Assembly (NCBI GenBank): GCA_027491215.1
Contig: JAIXWP010000144.1
Span: forward strand, 1-64,000
Length of the DNA: 64,000 nucleotides
Reading direction: 5' to 3'
Source: Flavobacteriales bacterium
GTDB lineage: Bacteria; Bacteroidota; Bacteroidia; Flavobacteriales_D; Sanyastnellaceae
Below, in pieces: positions 11,501 to 19,072 of the stretch. The notes under the pieces were generated by a model. It did not search any database and was not told where the DNA came from. It was given only the letters and a program-made list of their open reading frames with translations. Numbering within the stretch: the stretch's first letter is position 1; each line of letters opens with the position of its first letter. A program made the position numbers and the translations under genes.

Positions 11501-11935
11501 TTCTGATGCGAAAACGTACTGAACAGTGATGAAATCACTTTCAGCTACGAAGTCGAAAGAAAGAGCACATGCATCTTGAATAGACCAAGGGGTGAGCGGG
11601 TCTAGTCCAGAATGTCCATTGTATGCGCTTGGATTGTTAACGGTAGTGCCACCATCAGTGTTAGGTCCAATAGCATCATTCGCACTACCTGTAGTAAGAA
11701 GAACACCATTAGTTAAACCAATATTAGTGGTATTTCCGTTAGTGAAGACTCCATACGCTCCAGGAGCGCAATCAAGATTCACATTAGAAATGGTAACCCC
11801 TGTTCCAACAATTTGGTTGGCCAGAGCGTTTGCTGTTACAGAACTGTTTACTTGTAACTGTGCATTTGTTTGTATTGCCCACAAACAAATGACGGTTGCA
11901 AATACAGCCTGTAGCTTATTGTAGAAGCTTTTCAT
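5555..11935 (-). CDS. Giant T9SS-exported surface protein: choice-of-anchor L, 16 HYR-like repeats, type A sorting domain
   Basis: 2126 residues. A signal peptide (1-25, ending TNAQ) is followed by a choice-of-anchor-L-like domain (about 27-300; VFASEEYNEYV is characteristic). Then come sixteen cysteine-rich repeats of roughly 75-85 residues, each ending in a W/Y-T-A-T-D-x-C-G-N core followed by DTTAP-type linkers. Two long non-repeat insertions interrupt the array (about 1450-1625 and 1780-1990). The C-terminus (VYPNPAENNA... to GKLVISK) is a T9SS type A sorting domain that directs outer-membrane export. Family knowledge suggests an adhesin or surface filament; ligand unknown. Four-domain blocks are duplicated (see repeat entry). 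Terminators of other genes flank it, so it may be monocistronic or follow the small secreted gene upstream. Confidence 0.9.
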   Translation of the reverse strand: MKSFYNKLQAVFATVICLWAIQTNAQLQVNSSVTANALANQIVGTGVTISNVNLDCAPGAYGVFTNGNTTNIGLTNGVLLTTGSANDAIGPNTDGGTTVNNPSAYNGHSGLDPLTPWSIQDACALSFDFVAESDFITVQYVFASEEYNEYVCSQFNDIFAFFVSGPNPLGGNYNNTNLALVPNTTLPVSVNSINNGNSGQFGDNDNCIALNNSAHYINNSTGLTIGYDGFTVTLTAQIAVVPGQSYSFEFAIADISDSSLDSGVFIKGSSFSIFLCQAGTVSFANPNVGNYYCTQDLLSDVFQVVTNAVSTSDFYEFLLTDLSGNILQKNTTGLFDLNSYGVASFNIYGLSYSGEVTGIAVGNNISDISAVAELGCFELSNALPIEGRECEIPPVVECPADLELTCLDIVPAPNDASAVLLSEGCSASSVIWDGDEFNGNSCEYTITRTYASIDECGNIGTCAQEIHVVDNIAPTAENVPANVTFACGTDVPTSVDPIFSDVCNEVNFTREDVIVDLACGYEVHRTWTVTDLCGNTSEFVQVLTAIDTTAPSFAPVQPYIHVACDQVANLPLPTATDACSDVTVTFTETLNSGGCLGVLQRIYTATDACGNTATVTQFISIQDNVGPVISNPADATVECDVAPTQIPSIEIYDACGYDVTIIEASQEIITIDACTYQIVWHWEAMDYCDNVSEATTTITVVDTTAPVITLQGEDATYNCDEPFTAPASALVSDNCVEFPSLELNIDTIAGNCANNYQIVYTWTANDMCGNVSEASITYTIQDVTAPVFSENNQVQFLYECDVVIPVITPFAADACSDITLTHEDVQQWSEGCTSGFVRIWTATDACGNYANFSQYIQVVDTTAPSIVGELELSIPCDNLEESYATVSDNCNMFDVSINDDLVSGSCAGRIIRIYTATDICGNTSQFTQILNLIDNTLPVANNEVANLTLECGQMIPSFDPAFSDNCDETLETTFYQESEFSNNGCTETITQTWTATDHCNNTLEIVRVITINDTTAPTFNELPENTTIQCGTLIPTAYVSAYDICAGEVIATFNDEIIEGNCDASYTIVRTWTAVDNCGNDVQHVQYITVIDTNAPTFGDSNQSYFTFECNTPYELPQPVATDLCSEITYSSEQGNSWVDGCATGYSVVWTATDACGNSSNFTQYIQIVDTTAPSIEGDAVITVECDQLEDYYITFTDNCNETESSFSDVVVTGSCNGTIIRTYVVSDICGNESMFTQTINLIDSTFPTIAVQPENITVECGDDYPAFIPEFSDNCDEDLSFSANSNIGFDDELCADLISQSWSATDNCGNTTTVSRIITIVDTTNPYFTETPMSYSVSCEDAEEIIFDQASAGDVCDNEVTVDANNVIIPGNCPGNYVIERTYTATDDCGNFVNYVQTITVFDNAGPDFTFVPENATVSCLEFNGFESATATDACSGATITFLDTVVPFTQEGTNDDCGQFTTFSQGGWGAPNGTAANYRDENFADAFPNGLTVGCGDNTYTFTNAQAIENFLPAGGPSSVISEASTNPTGVQNQLASQLVAASLSIGFDAYDADFGDSEGSLGSLVFNSGAFEGMTISQVVNQANLALGGCSSAFSLTALASAMEVINLNYHEGDEDNGNFSCGSESLCGELHTRTWTATDACGNTTNASATIFVYDNVAPTFETELTDVLVECASEIPAAVEVAATDVCSDVFVSTEIEEVTGSDDCGNQILYVHYTATDNCGNMSETGYYITVLDETNPTFESCPENLVIDCTASLPEPAVLVATDNCDNDVTVTYSQTLYGNIPAEGSISDCRLLTPVRPANNPCNYAYDWAMALFGMPTQHRYYAVTEGNLVRYPDGTVHVTAVMNNAMNNANGWNVDVWFNNQMDWNEWSSQSFPTSFKADCGATGVNHEEWLYFILVNGEGAELTGFGDYEGSTLNLGHAPSNKYFGFQLGDGANNYNAADNGFGGWFTYSGLFLVNETPFGNQQGSVSGAGDFAFELDCCPDYYAMRRWTATDCSGNQTVCEQMISFSDLSVDEEEVLSPETPAETVKEDNTVVVSVYPNPAENNATFTLVSSESNRTTLEIFDITGAKVASVFSSIVEENTEYKISVDVRTFATGIYTFRVTSGNHIEQGKLVISK
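7712..9568 (-). repeat. Two tandem ~930-bp super-repeats (four HYR-like domains each) inside the giant protein
   Basis: Read from the translation, domains 6-9 and 10-13 of the array correspond one to one: DACGNYANFSQYIQ with DACGNSSNFTQYIQ, DICGNTSQFTQILN with DICGNESMFTQTIN, and so on in the same order. The block starting at ...FSENNQVQFLYEC recurs at ...FGDSNQSYFTFEC about 930 bp later, and a third related start occurs at ...DFTFVPENATVSC. The divergence is large enough that this is an old duplication. Confidence 0.75.
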
Positions 11936-11963
11936 CTGTGTAAAGGTTGTTTATCGTTTAGGT

Positions 11964-12377
11964 TTAGTTATTCAAGAGGGGTTGGTTGGCTAATGCGCTT
12001 TCTAAAGCTGCATTCCAATCAGCTACAGTCCAATTTGGATGTTTCTTTCGTTGAAGGCTTACAATTCCCTTATTCTCACTTGTGAATGCTCTAAAGACAA
12101 TGTCTTCTGTGCATCGAACACGTAAAAAATCTGTCATTGCCTCTTCGCTAGAAAAGGTCAGATAGGAAAGATCGAAAGTGTAAGTAGTCGCTAATGCCTC
12201 AGTTGTTGGTAACTGAAGAATACCGTTAGAACTTACTGCTGCTGTCGGGAAGCTTTGGGAGAAGCCACTCGCAGAGATGAAAAACAAAAGAATCGATACA
12301 CAAATCGCCTTTATTACGAGCAATTTGCTTTTTGATGGTGCTTTCTGCGCCATTTCTGATGTCAATGAAATCTTCAT
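11964..12377 (-). CDS. Small secreted protein of unknown function
   Basis: 137 residues. A signal-peptide-like hydrophobic core (ICVSILLFFISASGFSQS, about residues 24-41) follows a basic N-terminus, with a second possible ATG at MAQKAP. The mature part is about 95 residues with a single cysteine and no motif I recognise. It lies 28 bp upstream of the giant T9SS gene in the same orientation, so the two may be cotranscribed. A link to the adhesin, for example as a chaperone or minor component, is inference from position only. Confidence 0.65.
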   Translation of the reverse strand: MKISLTSEMAQKAPSKSKLLVIKAICVSILLFFISASGFSQSFPTAAVSSNGILQLPTTEALATTYTFDLSYLTFSSEEAMTDFLRVRCTEDIVFRAFTSENKGIVSLQRKKHPNWTVADWNAALESALANQPLLNN

Positions 12378-12721
12378 TGTTTGTCTGATTTGGTTATTAA
12401 TGCTGTTTAGGTTAGTACTCTTTTCTTTAAGATTTTGTCTTTTAAAAGAAAGAGATAACTATTCTGTGTTTGGGGCAAAGATAGATCATTTTTCGGATAA
12501 AGGTAGAATTATCGATAAAAAACCAAGTTTCGTCGAATAAATAATATGATTAGTCGATAAAAACACAAGGTGTCAAGACGTTTGTTTATGTTTTAACTGT
12601 ATGGTTATTAGCGGTTTATGATTTGGTGATTGTGTTGGGAAGAACTTGTTTGAAGAAATGAAAACCAATGATATTTTCATGGATTAGCTGCTAATAAATT
12701 TTTGTAAAGCATCTTTGTGCC
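12378..12721. other. AT-rich intergenic region, 344 bp
   Basis: Divergent spacer between the small secreted gene and the DUF3109 gene. Besides the candidate minus-strand -7 box at 12476-12483 I see only a short direct repeat TCGATAAAAA (twice, about 40 bp apart). The 87-codon track ORF at 12277 is an antisense shadow. Confidence 0.5.
12476..12483 (-). promoter_or_regulatory. Candidate -7 box (TATCTTTG)
   Basis: Exact TANNTTTG on the minus strand about 100 bp upstream of the small secreted gene. No matching -33 TTG is visible, and the motif is frequent by chance in AT-rich DNA. Confidence 0.35.
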
Positions 12722-13309
12722 ATGATAATTGTTGGCGAAACCCTCATCAGTGAGGAAATATTCGATGAGTATTTTTTGTGTGATCTTAATGCGTGCAAAG
12801 GAGCGTGCTGTGTTGAAGGAGAAAGCGGAGCCCCTCTCGAGCAAGATGAAATTTCTCAACTCGAAGAGGCTTATGAAGCCACCAAGCCATATATGACCCC
12901 GGAAGGTATTCACGCAATAGAGCGAGACGGACTTTACCAAATGGATTATGACGGCGACCTTGTAACTACCTTGGTATATGAGCACGCTGAATGTGCTTTC
13001 GTTTATTATGATGAAAATCGAATCGCAAAATGTGCACTCGAAAAGGCATATTTAGAAGGTAAAACCTCATGGAAAAAGCCTATGAGTTGTCATCTTTACC
13101 CCATTCGACTTTCCAAACTCAAAGACTATATAGGTGTAAATTATCACCGTTGGCCAATATGTAAGCCTGCTTGCGAATGCGGCAGTAAGCTTCAAGTTCC
13201 AGTCTACAAATTCCTCAAAGACCCCCTTACACGCCGTTTTGGAGCAGAATGGTATGAAATGCTCGAGGATGTTTATCGTTTATGGAAAGAAGAAAATAAG
13301 GAAGGTTAA
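12722..13309 (+). CDS. DUF3109 family cysteine-rich protein
   Basis: 195 residues, matching the DUF3109 family, which is related to the zinc/iron-chelating CxxCxxCC (YkgJ-like) proteins. Metal-ligand cysteines are clear: C20, C25, C29 and C30 in CDLNACKGACC, then SCHLYPIR and PICKPACECG. The family is widespread in Bacteroidota and presumably binds a metal cluster. The reaction is unknown. The ATG at 12722 lies 4 bases after CATCTTTG, a near match to the -7 box. The next gene (OmpA family) follows in the same direction. Confidence 0.88.
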   Translation: MIIVGETLISEEIFDEYFLCDLNACKGACCVEGESGAPLEQDEISQLEEAYEATKPYMTPEGIHAIERDGLYQMDYDGDLVTTLVYEHAECAFVYYDENRIAKCALEKAYLEGKTSWKKPMSCHLYPIRLSKLKDYIGVNYHRWPICKPACECGSKLQVPVYKFLKDPLTRRFGAEWYEMLEDVYRLWKEENKEG

Positions 13310-13380
13310 TCCACCTTTTGTTCTTGATAAATACTGAGTTAGCGTGTTTGCAACTCGGGTTTAATGGTGAATTTCGTTTC

Positions 13381-15303
13381 GTGGTATTATCCAATAGAGC
13401 AATTCGATTTGTATGCTTATTTCTTGTGCTGATTGCATTCAATGCTAAGGCGCAATGGAATTATCATGTTCAGCCTGTTGAGGGAATTAACACCATCAAT
13501 AATGAGATAGCCTGTGGCTTCTTTGAAGATGAATTAATTATTTCATCCAATAATGCTGAAGGACCAGTCGCTAAATCATGGAATCAATCAAAGGGCTATC
13601 ATCTTATTCTTGGAAAAAAAGAAAATTCTTTTGCTGCTTTAAGCTCTATCCATCCGCTATTCAATTTCAAACCTTGCGCAGCGGTAACGACGGCATCGTT
13701 TGATGACAAAGAGCAAGTATTCTATTTCTCATCGAGTCAATCATTCAATTCAATATCAAAGGGCAAATCAAAAATTTATAAGGTGCAAAAAACAGAAACC
13801 GGTTGGACCAACCCGGAGATGCTGCCTTTTTGTAGTGATGAATATGATTATGCCAATCCTTTTTTTGACTCCATGCTAGGAGTGCTGACGTTCTCAAGCA
13901 ATCGACACGGTGGCCAGGGAGCGATGGATGTATGGTATGCTTACAAAACCAAAGAGGGTTGGACTCAACCAGCCAATTGCGGCGGACAAGTCAATACATC
14001 CGCGAATGAACTCTATCCAACCATCTTTAACGGGGATATTTATTTTTCTTCCAATGGATGGGTTCCTGAGAAGGGCTTTGAGATTTTCAAGTCGGAAGGA
14101 AAACAGCAATGGATGAACGCCATTCAACTAGAATCACCAATCAACTCAGAAGGTGATGAAGTGATGATTTTATTTATTGATGAAAATAGGGGCGTAGTAT
14201 CATCAGATAGAGCAAAAGGAGCAGGGGGAGTAGACCTCTATTTATTTGAAAGAACATTGACGAGAAATGAGGCCGTACAATATTCTGCACTTTTAGAGTG
14301 CAATGGGCTAGCAATGCCAGCCGCAATGTTGGAGTTTAGAAATACAAAGAATGAGCTCGTTCACTCAGGAAACACAAATAGTATTGGGGTGCTCACTCTT
14401 AAAAATCTTTTGCTCGAACAAAAGTATAAAGTGAACTTGAAAGGTATTAATCAAGCACTGCTCGGATCATGCTTTCTATATCTAGTAGATAGCAGTGGAA
14501 ACAGAATTAGAAAATTCAAATTTAACGAGAAGGGCGAGCTTGAATTAGAATTGCTTCGTTTTGTGTATAGCAATTTGCCGATTATAAAAAATGAGGATGA
14601 AAGCGTTCTTGATATTTCCATTGAAGGACGAATTATTCCTCAACAAACAAGGACCACGATTACTAAAAGTCCTATTGCCATTATCGATAAGAATGGAGAT
14701 GTTGTAGCTGTCGCTTACACCAATGAAACGGGATACTTCAAATTCGATAACATCGATCCATCTGCAGAGTATGTGTTCAAATTGAGTGAATCCGCAAAGG
14801 CCGACCGACTGGTTATTTTCGATAATGGCAAATCGCTCGTACTGCCCATTCTCGATAATGAAGGGTTTTATCGCAGAACGAAGTTTGACAAAGCGATAGA
14901 ATTAGTTAATGAATCAGGTAGAGCTCTCACGATATCAAGTGAGGATGTCTTTATTATCAATAGGGTCTACTACGAATTGAACAGTGCCACCCTTTCATCG
15001 GACTCTAAAGAACAACTTGATCAACTCTCGAGTATTCTAAATTTGAATCCTGCACTTACGGTTGAATTAAATGCACATACAGACAGCCGAGGTAAATCTG
15101 AATACAATTACAAATTGTCTGAAAGTCGCGCTCAATCTATCGTTCAGTATTTAGTTTCAAAAGGAATAAGCAAGGATCGTTTGTCTGTGAAAGCTTGGGG
15201 CGAAACATCGCTTGTGAATGAATGCACAGACCAAGTCGTGTGTGAAGAGGGCGAACATGCGGTAAATCGTCGAACAGAGATTAAATTTGCTCAAAAAAAA
15301 TAG
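13381..15303 (+). CDS. OmpA-family protein with PD40-like propeller and CRD domains (PorE-like architecture)
   Basis: Order of parts: signal peptide (FVCLFLVLIAFNAKAQ), beta-propeller with PD40-like blades (TFSSNRHGGQGAMDVW, IYFSSNGW), two carboxypeptidase-regulatory-like modules, and a C-terminal OmpA peptidoglycan-binding domain (VELNAHTDSRG...NYKLSESRAQSIVQYL). The same order without a TPR resembles the T9SS component PorE, so an envelope-anchoring role is plausible. The track start at 13318 is a TTG. No ATG exists in frame, and the GTG at 13381 gives a normal signal peptide, so I prefer it. The downstream gene starts 2 bp after the stop. Confidence 0.85.
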   Translation: MVLSNRAIRFVCLFLVLIAFNAKAQWNYHVQPVEGINTINNEIACGFFEDELIISSNNAEGPVAKSWNQSKGYHLILGKKENSFAALSSIHPLFNFKPCAAVTTASFDDKEQVFYFSSSQSFNSISKGKSKIYKVQKTETGWTNPEMLPFCSDEYDYANPFFDSMLGVLTFSSNRHGGQGAMDVWYAYKTKEGWTQPANCGGQVNTSANELYPTIFNGDIYFSSNGWVPEKGFEIFKSEGKQQWMNAIQLESPINSEGDEVMILFIDENRGVVSSDRAKGAGGVDLYLFERTLTRNEAVQYSALLECNGLAMPAAMLEFRNTKNELVHSGNTNSIGVLTLKNLLLEQKYKVNLKGINQALLGSCFLYLVDSSGNRIRKFKFNEKGELELELLRFVYSNLPIIKNEDESVLDISIEGRIIPQQTRTTITKSPIAIIDKNGDVVAVAYTNETGYFKFDNIDPSAEYVFKLSESAKADRLVIFDNGKSLVLPILDNEGFYRRTKFDKAIELVNESGRALTISSEDVFIINRVYYELNSATLSSDSKEQLDQLSSILNLNPALTVELNAHTDSRGKSEYNYKLSESRAQSIVQYLVSKGISKDRLSVKAWGETSLVNECTDQVVCEEGEHAVNRRTEIKFAQKK

Positions 15304-15305
15304 AT

Positions 15306-15791
15306 ATGTCAAAACTTTTCCCCGATACAAATATTCAATTGGTGAGTGGTGTGATTCAGGAAAGTGGTACTTCTGTAGTAGAAGGACACAAAAATCAAAA
15401 CCCTCAACGTTGGATTAAAGTAGAGAATAAAGTTTTCGTTGGATTAGACGATGGCTTGTATCACGCTCAATATGGTCAAAAGGTGGACATCGCTTACGAT
15501 TCTAATCACAAGGTGGTTGGCTATTGGAATCATGCCCTCAATACGGGGAGCGAGACTTCAAAGTCTGGTGTAATAGGAGCCATAGCGCTTGCCTTGATTC
15601 TGACTGCGATTGGTTATTATGGTGGCGTTTGGAACTTTATTTGGAAAGGAATAAATGAATGGTGGCTTACCATTTCCATCATTTTTATCTTCAGTTTATA
15701 TGCAATTGTATGGACTCCAATATTCGCATATAAGGAATCAAAAAGAGAACGTTTAGCTCATGAGCTTTTGAAAGGTGTTAGAGGAAACTAA
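15306..15791 (+). CDS. Membrane protein of unknown function
   Basis: 161 residues. The N-terminal 80 form a soluble, beta-like region (WIKVENKVFVGLDDGLYHAQYGQKVDI) and the C-terminal half has two hydrophobic helices (GVIGAIALALILTAIGYY and WWLTISIIFIFSLYAIVW) followed by a basic tail. It begins 2 bp after the OmpA-family stop and is probably cotranscribed. It overlaps the convergent gene by 4 bases. I do not recognise the family. Confidence 0.7.
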   Translation: MSKLFPDTNIQLVSGVIQESGTSVVEGHKNQNPQRWIKVENKVFVGLDDGLYHAQYGQKVDIAYDSNHKVVGYWNHALNTGSETSKSGVIGAIALALILTAIGYYGGVWNFIWKGINEWWLTISIIFIFSLYAIVWTPIFAYKESKRERLAHELLKGVRGN

Positions 15792-16186
15792 ATCTCCTCA
15801 TCATTGTCATTAGCGTCTTTTGGTCGAAGCATTATCAGTACAAGGCCTGCAAGCATAAATACAAAGGGAATGTAGAATAGCTTTGGTTCTATATACAGAT
15901 TCGAAAAGTAAAGCCCTGCTGCAACGAAGAGAGATATTCTTCCAAAGAAGTACATCCAAGCAAAGAGAGGATGTTTTTCTGGTATAAAAAGTAATATACT
16001 TCTGAGCGTCATGCCACCCATTCCGGCGAGTACCATTATTTTCCAGAATGGCCAATGAAACATTTGAAAAATGATGCCAGCAGCCAACACTCCTAAAGAG
16101 GTATAAGCCATGATGAGAAGTTGATCTTTCTTCTTTTCTTGATCGGGCTGGTCAAGTATGATTTTATTATCCGAGTCAGAAGTCAT
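15788..16186 (-). CDS. Small multi-helix membrane protein with GldL-like motif
   Basis: 132 residues: charged, Lys/Asp-rich N-terminus, four hydrophobic segments and an acidic C-terminus (DANDNDEEI). The second helix begins GIIFQMFHWPFWKIMVLAG, which resembles the buried F-x-x-x-H-W-P segment seen in GldL and other Bacteroidota membrane proteins. GldL itself is longer and has a cytoplasmic coiled region absent here. Function unknown. It diverges from the DUF72 gene with a 40-bp gap. Confidence 0.7.
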   Translation of the reverse strand: MTSDSDNKIILDQPDQEKKKDQLLIMAYTSLGVLAAGIIFQMFHWPFWKIMVLAGMGGMTLRSILLFIPEKHPLFAWMYFFGRISLFVAAGLYFSNLYIEPKLFYIPFVFMLAGLVLIMLRPKDANDNDEEI

Positions 16187-16226
16187 AATATTGAAACTTG
16201 CAATCTTCTAATTTGTTGCATTTGAT

Positions 16227-17123
16227 ATGAAGTTTGGAAAATTGGATAGCCTTGTCGGCGTTGACTTTACCTTGCCATTAGATCATCCTGATACCGCGAA
16301 GGTATTGAATGGAATTGATACTCAAACACAAGTGTATCAGGGTGGAACCATGTGGAATATTCCAGAGTGGCTTGGAAAAATTTATCAAGAGAAAACAAGA
16401 AAAGCCGATTTCATTTCGGCCTATGGCCAACAATTCAGTACCATCGAACTCAACGCAACACACTATAGAATCCCAACAAAGGAGACTGTAGTGAAGTGGT
16501 CAGATAGCATGCCAGATGATTTTGTTTTTTGTCCGAAATTTCCGCAAAGCATTTCTCATTACAGACGCTTCAATAATTGTGATGATGTGACAGATCAGTT
16601 CCTAGAGGTTATTCATTATTTAGGAAAAAAACTTTCTACTTCCTTCATTCAACTCCCGCCCAATTATTCTGCGAAAAAAGGGGAAGAACTTGTGCGATAC
16701 TTGGAAAAGCTTCCTCGTGATATGCGCTTTGCTATTGAGTTTCGAAATGAGGATTGGTTTGATGGCAATCATGAAGCAGAGGCGACATGGCAAGCTCTTC
16801 GATCTATGGGTATTGGGTCGGTTATAACTGATACTGGCGGTAGAAGAGATGCTGTGCACATGCGGCTAACTACACCTGACTGCATTGTGCGTTTTGGGGG
16901 CAATGAACTTGATCCTACGGATTACACTAGAATCGACGCCTGGATTTCCAGAATTAGTTCTTGGAAAAGAAATGGACTGGAATCGTTTCAATTGTGGATG
17001 CACCAGCCCAACAGTGTTTTGTCACCCGAAACATGTATTTATTTTTCGGAAAAATTGAAAGCTACTACTGGCTTAGAGTGTAAGCGCCCAAGATTACTGA
17101 ATAATACCTTGACACTTTTCTAG
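16227..17123 (+). CDS. DUF72 domain protein (TIM-barrel-like)
   Basis: 298 residues of the DUF72/YecE family. Visible blocks are YGQQFSTIELNATHYRIP, FCPKFPQSISH, LPRDMRFAIEFRNEDWF and FQLWMHQP, all in the family order. The biochemical role of DUF72 is not established; metal-dependent hydrolase activity has been suggested for relatives. The ATG at 16227 follows GCATTTGAT, one mismatch from the -7 box. A hairpin follows the stop. Confidence 0.88.
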   Translation: MKFGKLDSLVGVDFTLPLDHPDTAKVLNGIDTQTQVYQGGTMWNIPEWLGKIYQEKTRKADFISAYGQQFSTIELNATHYRIPTKETVVKWSDSMPDDFVFCPKFPQSISHYRRFNNCDDVTDQFLEVIHYLGKKLSTSFIQLPPNYSAKKGEELVRYLEKLPRDMRFAIEFRNEDWFDGNHEAEATWQALRSMGIGSVITDTGGRRDAVHMRLTTPDCIVRFGGNELDPTDYTRIDAWISRISSWKRNGLESFQLWMHQPNSVLSPETCIYFSEKLKATTGLECKRPRLLNNTLTLF

Positions 17124-17156
17124 AAAAAAGAAATCCCCTGGCTATGCCAAGGGATT
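17124..17156 (-). terminator. Intrinsic terminator of ftsZ
   Basis: AATCCC-C-TGGC / GCCA-A-GGGATT stem with one mismatch and a TAT loop. On the minus strand it is followed by a T-rich tract, so it terminates ftsZ. On the plus strand the T-tract is weak. Confidence 0.75.
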
Positions 17157-17184
17157 CTATCATCGAAAATTTGCAGGTTTCGAA

Positions 17185-18837
17185 TTAATCCACGTTATCG
17201 TGGAGGAAAGGATTGTTGTCACGCAACTCTGTTCTTTTTTCACCATTTTCATCAACGCTTTCATTGAGAGAGAAACGAGATACAGTGCTTTCAGTGCTAT
17301 GTTGAACATTTTCCAAAGAAACTTTACGGCGCATGTAAGCGGGTTCATTTTCTAGGTCGTTCAAACCACTTGGAGACTTCAGTTTCAAAGTGAATTCACG
17401 AATTTTCATTTCGCGGTCTTTGTTGCGAGCCATCAGCTCTGCACGCGCAGGACGGTCTGACACAGCGACGTTAGACGCTTTGTGCATGAAAGAATCACTG
17501 GCAATATTTTCAGAGCTATATACTTCGTTTTTTACTTCATCATTTAGAGAAATGAAGTTTGGTTTTTCGGAAGCTACAGGCTCTTCACTTTTTAATTTCA
17601 TTGAAGAAATAGAAGGGATTTCTTCACTTGCAAAAAGATCAGCTTGTGGAAGTGTTGATGCCTTTGGAGTTTCAACTACTTCATCATTCAGATGAAAGGT
17701 AGTTTTCATGAAAGGCTCAACTTCTGGATTATTTTCTACTACGTTTTCAGCCTTTACTTCTTCAGTTGGCTTAGTCACTTTTTGTATAACCTCATTTGTA
17801 GCTTGCGGAACATCCAAAACGTGCTTCACAGGTTGTGAAGCTTGAGTTGGAAGAACGCTTTCAACAGTTTTAGCATGGAAACCAGTTGCTATAACTGTTA
17901 CACAGATATCTTCTCCAAGGTTTGGATCTTGACCGTAACCCCAAATTACCTCGGCATTCATACCGGCTTGTTCTTGAATGTGATCAGTTATTTCACTGAT
18001 TTCATCCATTAGCAATTCCTCTTGGCCGAAAGTGATATTGAGGAGAATAAAGTTAGCACCGTTGATATCGTTATCATTCAATAGTGGAGATTCAAGGGCG
18101 GTTTGCACAGCGCGCTTCGCACGGCCTTCGCCGCTTGCCTTTCCGCTACCCATGATAGCAACACCGCTGTCTCTCATTACAGTCTTTACGTCATTCATAT
18201 CGACGTTTACAGTACCTGTAAGAGTGATTACTTCAGCAATTCCTTTTGCAGCAGTACAAAGAACTTCATCTGCGTGGCTGAATGCTTGCTTCAGCGTAAG
18301 GTTGCCATATAGTTCGCGCAATTTATCATTGCGAATAATCAATAGAGTGTCTACAGCTTCGCGCATGTCTTTCAATCCGAAATCGGCTTGAACAGAACGC
18401 TTACGGCCTTCGAATACAAATGGAATCGTAACGATACCTACAGTAAGGATGCCCATTTCTTTTGCGATTTTCGCAATGACTGGAGCAGCGCCTGTACCCG
18501 TACCACCGCCCATACCTGCAGTGATGAAGACCATATTCGTATTGGTAGAAAGTAATTCTCGTACTTCTTCCAAGCTTTCGATAGCGGAGTTTTTTCCAAC
18601 TTCAGGAATGGAGCCAGCACCGCGTCCTTCGGTAAGCGTAGAACCGAGCTGAACCTTAATCGGAACAGGGCTCTTATCCAGTGCTTGTGCATCTGTATTG
18701 CAGACGATGAAATCCACACCCGTGATTCCTTGTTCATACATGTAGTTAACGGCATTTGATCCGCCACCACCAACTCCTATCACTTTAATGATGGATGAAT
18801 TTTCGCGTGGTAATTCAAAACGCAAAGAGTTTTCCAT
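17185..18837 (-). CDS. ftsZ: Cell division GTPase FtsZ
   Basis: Tubulin-like GTPase that polymerises into the Z-ring at midcell. The nucleotide-binding segments [13 protein letters not shown] (21-33) and [11 protein letters not shown] (110-120, tubulin signature) are intact. T7 and polymerisation regions follow to about residue 330. The rest, about 220 residues, is a long low-complexity linker as usual in Bacteroidota, with a basic segment ([12 protein letters not shown]) and the tail [10 protein letters not shown]. Total 550 residues. The gene stands alone: no ftsA, ftsQ or murC adjoins it, and a divergent GGGP synthase gene lies upstream. An inverted repeat occurs in the leader. Confidence 0.98.
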   Translation of the reverse strand: MENSLRFELPRENSSIIKVIGVGGGGSNAVNYMYEQGITGVDFIVCNTDAQALDKSPVPIKVQLGSTLTEGRGAGSIPEVGKNSAIESLEEVRELLSTNTNMVFITAGMGGGTGTGAAPVIAKIAKEMGILTVGIVTIPFVFEGRKRSVQADFGLKDMREAVDTLLIIRNDKLRELYGNLTLKQAFSHADEVLCTAAKGIAEVITLTGTVNVDMNDVKTVMRDSGVAIMGSGKASGEGRAKRAVQTALESPLLNDNDINGANFILLNITFGQEELLMDEISEITDHIQEQAGMNAEVIWGYGQDPNLGEDICVTVIATGFHAKTVESVLPTQASQPVKHVLDVPQATNEVIQKVTKPTEEVKAENVVENNPEVEPFMKTTFHLNDEVVETPKASTLPQADLFASEEIPSISSMKLKSEEPVASEKPNFISLNDEVKNEVYSSENIASDSFMHKASNVAVSDRPARAELMARNKDREMKIREFTLKLKSPSGLNDLENEPAYMRRKVSLENVQHSTESTVSRFSLNESVDENGEKRTELRDNNPFLHDNVD

Positions 18838-18865
18838 GGGTCTTCTTATGATTTGTACTTGTAAA

Positions 18866-18895
18866 TCAGTCAGGTAAGTTTTTCGCCTGGTCTGA
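18866..18895 (-). other. Inverted repeat in the ftsZ leader
   Basis: TCAG-T-CAGG ... CCTG-GT-CTGA, a stem interrupted by small bulges, 29 bp upstream of the ftsZ start. It could be an mRNA leader hairpin or a protein-binding site; it has no T-tract. Confidence 0.4.
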
Positions 18896-19016
18896 CTAAT
18901 GAATGGTCTAAGAAACTACCATTTTCAGTGCTTTCTAAGAGTGTTTTTTGAAAAGAGTCAACGTAGTAATGTTAGTAATTCGAGGTTTTTTACACCTTAA
19001 AATAACTTTTTAATTA

Positions 19017-19049
19017 TTGGGTATAAAAGGATATCAATCAATATCTTTG
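19017..19049 (+). promoter_or_regulatory. Promoter of the GGGP synthase gene
   Basis: TTG (19017-19019), 22 bases, then TATCTTTG (19042-19049), which fits the flavobacterial consensus TTG-N17-23-TANNTTTG. The ATG is 23 bases downstream. Confidence 0.6.
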
Positions 19050-19072
19050 CTGACGATAATACTTAATATCTA

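Noticed and set aside
5555-11935. Repeats of the giant gene as a CRISPR-like or tandem DNA array
   Set aside because: The repetition is at protein level, degenerate, in frame and of domain length.
12277-12540. 87-codon plus-strand ORF in the gap before the DUF3109 gene
   Set aside because: Mostly antisense to the signal peptide of the small secreted gene and low in protein-like features.
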